Assembly: GCA_017537025.1 (NCBI GenBank)
Contig: JAFWCB010000004.1
Coordinates: 124,001-188,000 of the forward strand
Reading direction: 5' to 3'
From: Sediminibacterium sp.
Lineage (GTDB): Bacteria > Bacteroidota > Bacteroidia > Chitinophagales > Chitinophagaceae
DNA length: 64,000 bases
In this document: positions 1 to 7,209 of the stretch, piece by piece
Layout: each line of letters starts with the position of its first letter
Position numbering within the stretch: the stretch's first letter is position 1
Notes under the pieces: generated by a model
Databases searched by the model: none
What the model was told of the DNA's origin: nothing
The model's input: only the letters and a program-made list of their open reading frames with translations
Translations under genes and position numbers: made by a program

Positions 1-1038
1 CGTGCAGAAGGCTTTATAGGTACGGGCTTGAAGAAAGATGAATTCTTATGTGAATGCTCTGATTACGATGATATCATCGCTTTTACTAAGAGCGGTATTA
101 TGAAAGTGGTGAAAGTAAGTGATAAGGTTTTTATTGGGAAAGACATTATTCACGCGGCGGTTTTTCAGAAAAACGATGAGCGTACTACCTATAATATGAT
201 TTATGTGGATGGCAAGAGCGGAGTGAGCTACGCGAAGCGATTTAATGTAACCGGTATTACACGTGATAAGGAATATGATCTTACCAAAGGGTCTGAGAAA
301 AGTAGGGTTCATTATTTTACTGCCAATCCTAACGGAGAAGCAGAAACAGTAAAAATTATCTTAAGTCCGAATTGTACGGCTCGTATCAAAGAATTAGATT
401 TTTATTTTGAAGAACTGGAAATTAAAGGTCGTGGTAGTATGGGTAATCAGGTTACCAAGTATCCCATCAAAACGGTAAAACTCAAAGAAGCAGGAAAAAG
501 TACTTTGCAAGGAAGAAAGCTTTGGTTCGATGATAAATTCGGCAGATTAAACACAGAAGAAAAAGGGCAATATTTAGGAAGTTTTGAAGATGAAAAAATT
601 ATTGTATTCTATATTGATGGCACCTACGAACTAACCGATACTGAAATTACACAACGCTTTGAGGCCGATAAAATAGTATTGATAGAACAATTTGATCCGG
701 AGAAAATAATTTCGGCCGTTTATTTAGACGCAGATAAAAATCAATTCAATATCAAAAGATTTAAAATAGAAACCACTACATTAAAAACACAATTCCAGTT
801 TATTAAAGAAGGGGAAGGAAATAGGCTGGAAGCAGTAACTACAGATCCGGAACCTATATTGGTTGTGCAAACCGGTCGCGGACAACAAGTTCGAAAAGCC
901 AAGTTCAAAGTTGCTAAAATGGTTGAAGTTACCGGATGGAAAACAGTTGGAGCCAAGCTTACCGATTATAGTAAAACTATTGAAATGGAATGGGAGCAGA
1001 AATCGGGCGGAGCCACCCCTCAAACAGAATTGTTCTAA
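1..1038 (+). CDS. parC: DNA topoisomerase IV subunit A, C-terminal part (5'-truncated)
   Basis: The reading frame is open from base 1, so the gene begins upstream of the window; about 345 codons remain. The visible part is the C-terminal beta-pinwheel region of a type IIA topoisomerase A subunit, the part that wraps DNA; the catalytic tyrosine domain is outside the window. Recognisable stretches are AEGFIGTGLKKDEF at the extreme start, repeated blade-like segments such as DIIAFTKSGIMKVVKVSD, and the GRGSMGNQVTKYPIK segment near residue 145. It lacks a clear GyrA box, and the low-complexity tail (KSGGATPQTELF) also fits the ParC side of the family, but gyrase A cannot be excluded without the N-terminus. 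Its stop codon overlaps a promoter-like motif for the next gene. Confidence 0.85.
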   Translation, partial: RAEGFIGTGLKKDEFLCECSDYDDIIAFTKSGIMKVVKVSDKVFIGKDIIHAAVFQKNDERTTYNMIYVDGKSGVSYAKRFNVTGITRDKEYDLTKGSEKSRVHYFTANPNGEAETVKIILSPNCTARIKELDFYFEELEIKGRGSMGNQVTKYPIKTVKLKEAGKSTLQGRKLWFDDKFGRLNTEEKGQYLGSFEDEKIIVFYIDGTYELTDTEITQRFEADKIVLIEQFDPEKIISAVYLDADKNQFNIKRFKIETTTLKTQFQFIKEGEGNRLEAVTTDPEPILVVQTGRGQQVRKAKFKVAKMVEVTGWKTVGAKLTDYSKTIEMEWEQKSGGATPQTELF

Positions 1039-1043
1039 CTTTG
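1036..1043 (+). promoter_or_regulatory. Bacteroidota -7 element for the S1-domain gene
   Basis: TAACTTTG matches the Bacteroidota -7 consensus TAnnTTTG exactly. It starts at the stop codon of the upstream topoisomerase gene and ends 4 bases before the next ATG, so any transcript from it would be leaderless or nearly so. No good TTTG -33 element is visible 19-21 bp upstream, which lowers confidence. Confidence 0.45.
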
Positions 1044-1047
1044 CACA

Positions 1048-1887
1048 ATGAACCCTATACAAGTTGGCAGATATAACAAACTCATTGTTGATAGAAAAGT
1101 AGATTTTGGCTATTATTTGAATGATGGTGCAGAAGGTATTCTACTGCCTAAGCGCTTTGCACCTCGAGATATCAAGAAAGGGGATGAAATCGAAGTATTT
1201 ATATATCATGATTCTGATAATCGATTGATTGCTACAACCCAGCAAGCAAAAGCGCAGGTTGGCGATATTGCTTTAATGAAAGTAGTGTCTGTTACCAAAC
1301 AAGGTGCTTTTTTAGATTGGGGATTGATGAAAGATCTCTTTGTGCCTGTCTCAAAACAGTTAGGCGGCATGCGTGTGGGTGCTGAGTATTTGGTAAAATT
1401 ATATATTGATGAAATGACGGGTAGGGTAGCTGCTACCGAAAAAATAGAAGGCCTTTTGAGTAACGATACACTCACTGTGAAAGAAATGGAAATCGTGAAA
1501 ATGATTGTGTATCGGGAATCGGAATTAGGATATGTGATGATCATCAACCACCAACATACCGGGGTATTACATAGTAACGAAGTTTTTCAAAAATTAAAAA
1601 TAGGTGATCAAGTAGATGGCTTTATTAAAACTATTCGTCCGGATAACAAGATAGATGTGGTGCTTGGTAAACCAGGTTTTCATAAAGTAGAAGACGAGGC
1701 TGCTAAAATTTTGCGTCTGCTACAGGAAAATAATGGCTACTTACCCTATCACGATAAATCCGACCCCGAAGCTATTTACGCATTCTTTGGAATGAGTAAA
1801 AAAACCTTTAAAATGACTACTGGCAACTTGTATAAGCAGCAAAAGATTGTGTTTACCCAAACCGGGATACAATTAGTAGAGGTTTAA
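1048..1887 (+). CDS. CvfB/YitL-like S1 RNA-binding protein
   Basis: A 279-residue cytoplasmic protein with the CvfB-family layout: an N-terminal S1-like domain (about residues 4-65), a canonical S1 domain (about 70-140, with the core VVSVTKQGAFLDWGL), a third S1-like segment (about 150-215), and a C-terminal winged-helix-like region (about 220-278). Members of this family bind RNA, and CvfB in staphylococci affects virulence gene expression; the role in Bacteroidota is not established. The start ATG is 10 bases after the parC stop, next to a TAACTTTG motif. No signal peptide or membrane segment is seen. The family assignment is firm; the function here is not. Confidence 0.85.
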   Translation: MNPIQVGRYNKLIVDRKVDFGYYLNDGAEGILLPKRFAPRDIKKGDEIEVFIYHDSDNRLIATTQQAKAQVGDIALMKVVSVTKQGAFLDWGLMKDLFVPVSKQLGGMRVGAEYLVKLYIDEMTGRVAATEKIEGLLSNDTLTVKEMEIVKMIVYRESELGYVMIINHQHTGVLHSNEVFQKLKIGDQVDGFIKTIRPDNKIDVVLGKPGFHKVEDEAAKILRLLQENNGYLPYHDKSDPEAIYAFFGMSKKTFKMTTGNLYKQQKIVFTQTGIQLVEV

Positions 1888-2003
1888 GCAATATAAAATT
1901 ATTATTAAAAAGAGCTTTCTCTATTTCTTTTTTGGAACTAAGTCCATACTTTGATTGCATAAATCAATCAAATCCTCATTTTTAATTTCCAAAATCTTTC
2001 AAC

Positions 2004-3752
2004 ATGACAACCAATCCAAGTGCCCTTGTAAAAGCAAAAAGCAGTGATAATAAGCTAACACTAAATGCCTATATAGGTGTTGATATGGTAATGCTAGCCA
2101 TGAATCTTGATGAGTCTGAAATAACAAACCTAGCGGGGTTTGCAATTAAATGCACTTCACCCGACGGTAAATCAGATTACCTTTTAAATCGGCTGAGTTT
2201 TAAAAATCAAGCAAATTTTGCAGGATATCATGCAGATACGAAACCCGAAGATAGAAAATGGTTCTCCAGTTTAGAAGCTCCTTTCCAATACTTTCGATGG
2301 CTTCATGTTCCCGGCCAGGTTTTATCGGGTACCTATATTTATGAAGTTAGTGCCATGTATTTACAGGGAGCCAATAATGGATTGAAAGAAAAAACGAAGG
2401 CCAGTGTTTCGGTAGTAATATTTAATAATCACCCTAAAAAATTTGATTTTGGTTTTACCAAAGGATACCTATCCTCTCAAGCCTATGCCGATAAATTTAA
2501 TAATAAAGATATTCGTCCAAAAGGGACTAAAACAATTGATTTCGATACAAAACCTTTTAAATCTCAGTACGAATGGCTTGGTGGTAAAGTGAACAAGATG
2601 TTGTTCGATTTTTTAAAAGAGTGTGCTAATGATAATGCTGAAGTCTGCGCTATGATTTATGATTGTGATCACCCGGATTTCATCCAGTATTTATCAAGTT
2701 TTGGTAAAAAACTTTACGTTATTCTAGACGATGCACCTTTACATACGGATGCGGATAAACCAAAACCTGAAGATCAAGTTTTTGATCTCTTGTATAAAAC
2801 AACACATCAACAAATTGTAAGAGGGCACTTCAACCGTTTCCAGCACAATAAAGTTTTGATAAAGATAGAAAATGGTACTCCCACAAAAGTATTTACAGGT
2901 TCAGCTAATTTTTCTATCCGTGGTTTATATGTACAAGCTAATAACTGTATGGTAATCGAAGATGCAGATGTTGCTAAATTATATACAGATTATTTTGATC
3001 AGGTGTATGAATTGATGCGAAATGGCAGTTCCGGCATAGGTATTACAAAAGAGGAAGTCACTGAAAAATGGTACGACTTTAATAAAACCGAATTGCCTGT
3101 ATTTAGTATTTGTTTATCTCCACATAGTACGGCAGACATTTCTTTAGATAAATTAAAAGAAGCGCTGAATCATGCAGAATCCTCTGTTTTGTTTTCTGTG
3201 ATGCAAATTAATGGTGGAGGTGAGCCACTAAGTTTTTTAAGAAGTATACCTAATGATAGCCCATTATTTCATTACGGTATTGTACAGAGTATTAGCAGTA
3301 AAGATGGAACCGATGAGAAAGGTAATTATGATTTAGTAAAGCAAGGAAAAACCGCGGATACGGTTCCATTTGGATATCTAAAGGATAAAGTTCCTTTTCC
3401 TTTTCAAAAAGAATTTTCCGGCGGCATGGGGCAGGTAATTCATGATAAATTTGTTGTTATCGATTTTACAAGTAAGAACCCTATTGTATTCACCGGCTCC
3501 TCTAATTTATCTGATGGTGGTGAGAAAGCTAATGGCGATAATTTAATTGCTATTTACGACCAAAATATTGCTATTGCGTTTGGTATTGAGGCAGTTCGCT
3601 TATTCGATCACTATAGTTTTAGATACGCAATGAACAATGCCACTGTTGTAAACCCATTAGCTTTAGATAATACCGATAATTGGGTTAAGCCCTTTTATGA
3701 AAAAGATAATCGGAAGTATAGGGATAGACTAGTTTTCGGAGGGAAAAACTAA
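2004..3752 (+). CDS. Phospholipase D-like protein with two HKD domains
   Basis: A 582-residue protein with no signal peptide. The first 150 or so residues are beta-rich and resemble an immunoglobulin or fibronectin-like sandwich. Two PLD-superfamily domains follow. The first motif starts at His281 (HNKVLIKI, then TGSANFSIRG): His and Lys are present but the usual Asp is replaced by Ile. The second starts at His480 (HDKFVVID, then TGSSNLSDGG) and is canonical. PLD enzymes cleave phosphodiesters in lipids or nucleic acids, usually with both HKD motifs forming one active site. The gene stands alone between parC-cvfB and a thiolase gene, with no partner that would fix its substrate. It could be a nuclease, a phospholipase or a transferase. 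Confidence 0.75.
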   Translation: MTTNPSALVKAKSSDNKLTLNAYIGVDMVMLAMNLDESEITNLAGFAIKCTSPDGKSDYLLNRLSFKNQANFAGYHADTKPEDRKWFSSLEAPFQYFRWLHVPGQVLSGTYIYEVSAMYLQGANNGLKEKTKASVSVVIFNNHPKKFDFGFTKGYLSSQAYADKFNNKDIRPKGTKTIDFDTKPFKSQYEWLGGKVNKMLFDFLKECANDNAEVCAMIYDCDHPDFIQYLSSFGKKLYVILDDAPLHTDADKPKPEDQVFDLLYKTTHQQIVRGHFNRFQHNKVLIKIENGTPTKVFTGSANFSIRGLYVQANNCMVIEDADVAKLYTDYFDQVYELMRNGSSGIGITKEEVTEKWYDFNKTELPVFSICLSPHSTADISLDKLKEALNHAESSVLFSVMQINGGGEPLSFLRSIPNDSPLFHYGIVQSISSKDGTDEKGNYDLVKQGKTADTVPFGYLKDKVPFPFQKEFSGGMGQVIHDKFVVIDFTSKNPIVFTGSSNLSDGGEKANGDNLIAIYDQNIAIAFGIEAVRLFDHYSFRYAMNNATVVNPLALDNTDNWVKPFYEKDNRKYRDRLVFGGKN

Positions 3753-3763
3753 AATGCTTTTAC

Positions 3764-3783
3764 CTAACGGTTGTTAGTTTTTT
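3764..3783 (+). terminator. Weak intrinsic terminator after the PLD-like gene
   Basis: CTAAC, loop GGTT, GTTAG, then six T. The 5-bp stem is short and only partly GC, so this is a modest candidate placed correctly 11 bases after the PLD-like stop codon. Confidence 0.4.
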
Positions 3784-3784
3784 G

Positions 3785-3792
3785 TATATTTG
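3785..3792 (+). promoter_or_regulatory. Bacteroidota -7 element for the thiolase gene
   Basis: TATATTTG is an exact TAnnTTTG match, 20 bases upstream of the thiolase ATG and directly after the candidate terminator. The -33 region shows only a degenerate T-rich match. Confidence 0.5.
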
Positions 3793-3812
3793 CGCTCTAA
3801 TAATGCTTATTT

Positions 3813-5003
3813 ATGTCGCAAAAAGTTGTTTGTATCGTTTCTGCTGTTCGCACACCCATGGGTAGTTTTGGGGGTTCTCTGAAAGATTTTACAGCCCCTC
3901 AATTAGGTGCGATTGCTATTAAAGGAGCGATAGAGAAAGCGGGAATTGATGGAAAGATAGTTGATGAAGTGTTAATGGGTTGTGTGATACAAGCCAACAC
4001 CGGTCAGGCCCCTGCACGGCAGGCAGCTAAGTTTGCCGGCTTACCCGATTCAGTAATAGCAACCACGGTGAACAAAGTTTGCGCGAGCGGCATGAAGGCG
4101 ATAGCACAAGGTGCCCAGGCTATTTTATTGGGTGATGCCGATGTTGTTGTAGCCGGTGGTATGGAGAGTATGAGCAATGTGCCTTTTTACAGCCCTAATT
4201 TGCGTTGGGGAAATAAGTATGGTAATGTAAATCTGATAGACGGTTTAGCTAAAGATGGCTTAACGGATGTATATCATAATTATGCCATGGGTAATGCTGC
4301 CGATTTATGTGCGAGAGAATGTAATATTTCTCGTGAAGAACAAGATGCTTTTGCAGTAGAAAGCTATAAGAGAAGTCAGGCCGCATGGAATGAGGGTAAA
4401 TTTGCAGAGGAAGTTATTCCTGTTCCTATTCCGCAACGTAAGGGCGATCCTATTTTGTTTGCAAAAGATGAAGAAGCCTTCAATGTTAAGTTCGATAAAA
4501 TACCGGAATTAAAACCTGCATTTAATAAAGAAGGAACAGTTACCGCTGCTAATGCAAGTACAATGAATGATGGTGCTGCTGCTGTCGTATTAATGAGCAA
4601 AGGAAAAGCAGATGCATTAGGTATTAAACCATTGGCTATTATCAGAAGTTATGCCGATGCAGAGCAAGCACCGGAATGGTTTACTACTACACCCTCTTTG
4701 GCTCTGCCAAAAGCCGTTGCTAAAGCTGGTTTACAAATGAGTGATCTCGATTTTGTAGAATTGAATGAGGCTTTTTCAGTGGTAGGTATTGCTAACACGC
4801 AAAAAATGAAATTGGACCCTGCCAAAGTAAACGTACACGGTGGGGCGGTATCTTTAGGTCACCCCTTAGGCTGCAGTGGTGCACGCATTATTGTAACACT
4901 TATCAATGTACTCAAACAGCATGGCGGAAAAATTGGCGGTGCAGGTATTTGTAATGGTGGTGGTGGTGCCAGTGCTATGGTAATCGAGAATTGTGAATTA
5001 TGA
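3813..5003 (+). CDS. Acetyl-CoA C-acetyltransferase (thiolase)
   Basis: A 396-residue type II thiolase that condenses two acetyl-CoA to acetoacetyl-CoA, or runs the reverse cleavage, in the cytoplasm. All three catalytic signatures are visible: the acyl-accepting Cys90 in NKVCASGMKA, His350 in GHPLGCSG, and Cys380 in ICNGGGGA. Length matches the family (about 390-400). The last residues, ENCEL, are encoded by the beginning of an AT-rich heptad hairpin, so the native C-terminus may have been replaced by repeat sequence; the conserved core ends before this. The gene is monocistronic, with its own -7 element, and converges on the TauE/SafE gene. It may serve fatty acid or ketone metabolism; context does not say which. 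Confidence 0.93.
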   Translation: MSQKVVCIVSAVRTPMGSFGGSLKDFTAPQLGAIAIKGAIEKAGIDGKIVDEVLMGCVIQANTGQAPARQAAKFAGLPDSVIATTVNKVCASGMKAIAQGAQAILLGDADVVVAGGMESMSNVPFYSPNLRWGNKYGNVNLIDGLAKDGLTDVYHNYAMGNAADLCARECNISREEQDAFAVESYKRSQAAWNEGKFAEEVIPVPIPQRKGDPILFAKDEEAFNVKFDKIPELKPAFNKEGTVTAANASTMNDGAAAVVLMSKGKADALGIKPLAIIRSYADAEQAPEWFTTTPSLALPKAVAKAGLQMSDLDFVELNEAFSVVGIANTQKMKLDPAKVNVHGGAVSLGHPLGCSGARIIVTLINVLKQHGGKIGGAGICNGGGGASAMVIENCEL

Positions 5004-5066
5004 ATTAAGAATTAGTAGATAGAGAAAATTCATAATTCATAATTCTTAATTTATAATTTACAATTC
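4988..5066. repeat. Inverted heptad-repeat hairpin between convergent genes
   Basis: Arms at 4988-5014 and 5040-5066 are 27 nt each and complementary except for two positions that would be G-U pairs in + strand RNA. Each arm is a run of 7-bp units (GAATTNN in the left arm; AATTNNN in the right arm and spacer). The thiolase stop codon (5001-5003) lies in the left arm, and the convergent TauE/SafE stop begins at 5071, five bases past the right arm. It probably acts as a bidirectional transcription stop or mRNA 3'-end hairpin. The same heptads occur upstream of hisC. Confidence 0.85.
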
Positions 5067-5070
5067 TTCC

Positions 5071-5865
5071 TCATCTCGGCTTCAAAGTCTCGTGCAATAG
5101 TATATACGTTCCCACCGCCAGTACAAAATAGCCAAAGCCCTTTTTTAAATTGTTGGCACCAATTTTATTGCTTAAAGCATTTCCCACAAAAATTCCTACA
5201 CAACTAATTGAAGAGATTCGCATAAGTAGCGACCAATTATATTGATGTGTAAATAAATCGCCGAGAAAGCCGAATAATGAATTAATAGCGATAATAAATA
5301 AAGAAGTACCAATGGCTTTTTTCATTGGTAGTTTAAAAGAGAAAATTAAAACCGGGATAATTACAAAACCGCCGCCGGCGCCTAATAATCCGGTGAGAGC
5401 GCCAACTTCTAATCCACGTATCAATGCTTTGCGAATGGGGAAGGGACTATTCTCCAATTTACCGGGTGCAATATCTCTTCGAATCATGTGCGTGGCTGCA
5501 ATGATCATCACAATAGAAAACAATACTAATGTCATCAGTGATTTTGTAAAAACTGTTTTCTTAATAGTGAAAAATTCTTCAGGTACCAGTGGTAATAGCT
5601 TATGTCGCACTAACAATACCGTAATAACCGAAGTGAGTCCGAAATATAAAGTGGCCTGTAAATCAACTTGTTTTTGGGTATACTTAATAGCAGCGCCCGC
5701 CAAGCTACTAATACCTACTATAAATAAAGAATAGCCAGTTGCCACAAAAGGGTCTATATTAAACAAATACACCAATACAGGAATGGTTAAAATAGAACCA
5801 CCACCTCCGATTAACCCGAGCGATACACCAACTAATAACGATAAAAAATATCCTACTATTTCCAT
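5071..5865 (-). CDS. TauE/SafE-family membrane permease
   Basis: A 264-residue polytopic protein with about eight hydrophobic segments. It has the two internal half-repeats typical of TauE/SafE: one glycine-rich segment near the N-terminus (SLGLIGGGGSILTIPVLVY) and one in the middle (LTGLLGAGGGFVIIPVLI). Family members export sulfite, sulfoacetate or related organosulfur anions across the cytoplasmic membrane, or are uncharacterised; the substrate cannot be read from sequence. It lies downstream of the NAD(P)-binding protein gene on the same strand, separated by a heptad-repeat gap. No sulfur-metabolism gene is nearby. Confidence 0.85.
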   Translation of the reverse strand: MEIVGYFLSLLVGVSLGLIGGGGSILTIPVLVYLFNIDPFVATGYSLFIVGISSLAGAAIKYTQKQVDLQATLYFGLTSVITVLLVRHKLLPLVPEEFFTIKKTVFTKSLMTLVLFSIVMIIAATHMIRRDIAPGKLENSPFPIRKALIRGLEVGALTGLLGAGGGFVIIPVLIFSFKLPMKKAIGTSLFIIAINSLFGFLGDLFTHQYNWSLLMRISSISCVGIFVGNALSNKIGANNLKKGFGYFVLAVGTYILLHETLKPR

Positions 5866-5882
5866 AATAAATCTTCGATTTT

Positions 5883-5957
5883 AGTGGATAGTGCGAAGTG
5901 TGTGGTACTAATTAAAAAGAGTAGTCACTAACCACTATATACTACTCACTAATCACT
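5883..5957 (-). repeat. Degenerate heptad-repeat array with inverted arms
   Basis: Five tandem 7-bp units of the form NNNNACT occupy 5923-5957, and three opposite-orientation units of the form AGTGNNN occupy 5883-5903. The two sides can pair: CACTAACCACT against AGTGGATAGTG, with one mismatch. The stop codon of the NAD(P)-binding protein gene (5949-5951, minus strand) lies inside the array, so its last residues (KSD) are repeat-encoded. The sequence differs from the 4988 array but the 7-bp period and placement are the same. Confidence 0.65.
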
Positions 5958-6593
5958 TTTTGAGCAAATCCCCACTCGCTCTTTTATAAAATCCCCCTTC
6001 AACCCTGTGTCTAGCATGGCCATAGCTAAATCGCCTGCATTTATTTTATAAGTATTGGGTTCGGGAGGAAAATTAATACTGGTACGATACAATCCGGTTT
6101 CATCTGCATCAATAATATTTGGCGGACAAAAAAAACTCCAATCCAATGAGGAGGACTCGAGTAAACGAAAAGCTTGCAAATGCTCCATGCCAACTGGTTT
6201 ATATTCCTCAGGGTATCCTTCCGCTTCGATCAATAAATGATCATCCGTAGCATTTAATACGCCTAACCCACCTAAGGCAACAATACGTTTTATATCGGTT
6301 GCTTCCATTTGCCCAATAATATTTTTAATACCTAAACTTCTGGTTTTATCGGAACCGTCAAAAGCCCCACCTAAAACAGAAAAAACAATATGGCTTCCCT
6401 TAATTGATTTAGCTACATCTTTAGCATCAAAAATATAACCCTTTTGTGCGGTTAAAAGTTTATTGCGATTGTCTGCATCGATTAATGTTTCAACGTTTCG
6501 CCCAAAAGCTACAACTTCTATTCCCTTATGAAGTGCTAATTGAACAATTCTTTTGCCCACCATACCGGTGGCTCCAAATACGGTTACGCGCAT
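5949..6593 (-). CDS. NAD(P)-binding Rossmann protein, NmrA/atypical SDR type
   Basis: A 214-residue protein opening with a beta-alpha-beta nucleotide-binding motif, GATGMVGKR (from about residue 8), typical of the atypical short-chain dehydrogenase/NmrA-like NAD(P)-binding family. The classical YxxxK catalytic pair is not evident, so it may be a redox sensor or a reductase of unknown substrate. Ten bases upstream on the minus strand is the YtxJ-like gene, so the two probably share a transcript with the downstream permease. The C-terminal SKSD ends inside a heptad array. No substrate can be assigned. Confidence 0.8.
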   Translation of the reverse strand: MRVTVFGATGMVGKRIVQLALHKGIEVVAFGRNVETLIDADNRNKLLTAQKGYIFDAKDVAKSIKGSHIVFSVLGGAFDGSDKTRSLGIKNIIGQMEATDIKRIVALGGLGVLNATDDHLLIEAEGYPEEYKPVGMEHLQAFRLLESSSLDWSFFCPPNIIDADETGLYRTSINFPPEPNTYKINAGDLAMAMLDTGLKGDFIKERVGICSKSD

Positions 6594-6602
6594 AAATAGG
6601 AT

Positions 6603-6938
6603 TTAAGAGGCCAATGCTTGCTCTTCAATTTCACTCATCGTTATGCCTTGATGACTCTCATCATAAATGCATTCTCCGTTTTTAATGAGTAAAACCTGGG
6701 GCGACTCATGATGCACAGAGAACATTTCTGCTACTTCGGTAGAAATATGTCGATATTGAAGTATGTCAAGAAAGTAAAAATCAATTTGATCAGAGGCAGC
6801 CTCACGTTCTAAACGGTTTAGTGCTAATGAGCTGATGCTGCAACGAGTACTGTGCTTAAAAATGACTTGTGAACGAGTATAGGATTGATCCCTAATTAAC
6901 GCAAGCTGCCCGGTTTGGGTGAGCTGGTTCCATTTCAT
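6603..6938 (-). CDS. ytxJ: YtxJ-like bacillithiol-system redox-active protein
   Basis: A 111-residue thioredoxin-fold protein of the YtxJ (DUF2847) family. The diagnostic motif is the single cysteine in KHSTRCSIS, Cys33, as opposed to the CxxC of thioredoxins; SPQVLLIKNGE later in the chain matches the cis-proline loop. In Firmicutes and Bacteroidota this family is linked to bacillithiol and is proposed to remove bacillithiol from oxidised proteins (monothiol bacilliredoxin-like); that role is inferred by family. It is the first gene of a probable minus-strand operon with the NAD(P)-binding protein. Confidence 0.85.
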   Translation of the reverse strand: MKWNQLTQTGQLALIRDQSYTRSQVIFKHSTRCSISSLALNRLEREAASDQIDFYFLDILQYRHISTEVAEMFSVHHESPQVLLIKNGECIYDESHQGITMSEIEEQALAS

Positions 6939-6967
6939 ATAAAATCTTTATACAAAATTAGGCATTT

Positions 6968-7087
6968 TTAGCCTCTGAAATAGCGCGGGTTTGTAGTGGG
7001 GCAGCCTCTGCCCTTCACAGATGCGCAAGAGCTTAAGAAAAGCATCGTGAAACCGGCTAAAATAATGGCGACTATAATCTTTTTCAT
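6968..7087 (-). CDS. Small lipoprotein, 39 residues
   Basis: A short minus-strand ORF: ATG at 7087, stop TAA at 6970-6968. The protein begins MKK, has a hydrophobic stretch (IIVAIILAGFTMLF), then a canonical lipobox LSSC with Cys21 as the lipidation site. The mature part is only 19 residues, CASVKGRGCPTTNPRYFRG, with a second cysteine (Cys29) and a basic/aromatic end. A good -7 element (TATCTTTG) lies 44 bases upstream. I recall similar tiny lipoproteins ending in a GCPxTNPxYFR-like motif in other Bacteroidota, but cannot verify this here. Function unknown; expected in the inner or outer membrane. The lipobox and promoter make it a credible gene despite its size. Confidence 0.75.
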   Translation of the reverse strand: MKKIIVAIILAGFTMLFLSSCASVKGRGCPTTNPRYFRG

Positions 7088-7130
7088 ACGCTTGATATTA
7101 TTATCGGATATGGACTTATTTTGCACTTAA

Positions 7131-7138
7131 CAAAGATA
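7131..7138 (-). promoter_or_regulatory. Bacteroidota -7 element for the small lipoprotein
   Basis: On the minus strand this reads TATCTTTG, an exact TAnnTTTG match, 44 bases upstream of the lipoprotein ATG. No convincing TTTG is seen 19-21 bp further upstream. Confidence 0.5.
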
Positions 7139-7209
7139 CCGGTGCAGGAGGAATTGCTGTCTCTAGACCGTTTTTCTTTTGTTAAAAGTCAAATTCTTTA
7201 CATAAACGT

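Noticed and set aside
781-1062. Minus-strand ORF opposite parC
   Set aside because: Long antisense frames occur by chance opposite strongly coding sequence; no motif or start signal supports it.
2004-3752. PLD-like protein as part of a defence or toxin system
   Set aside because: No neighbouring helicase, toxin immunity, CBASS or other defence gene; neighbours are ordinary housekeeping genes.
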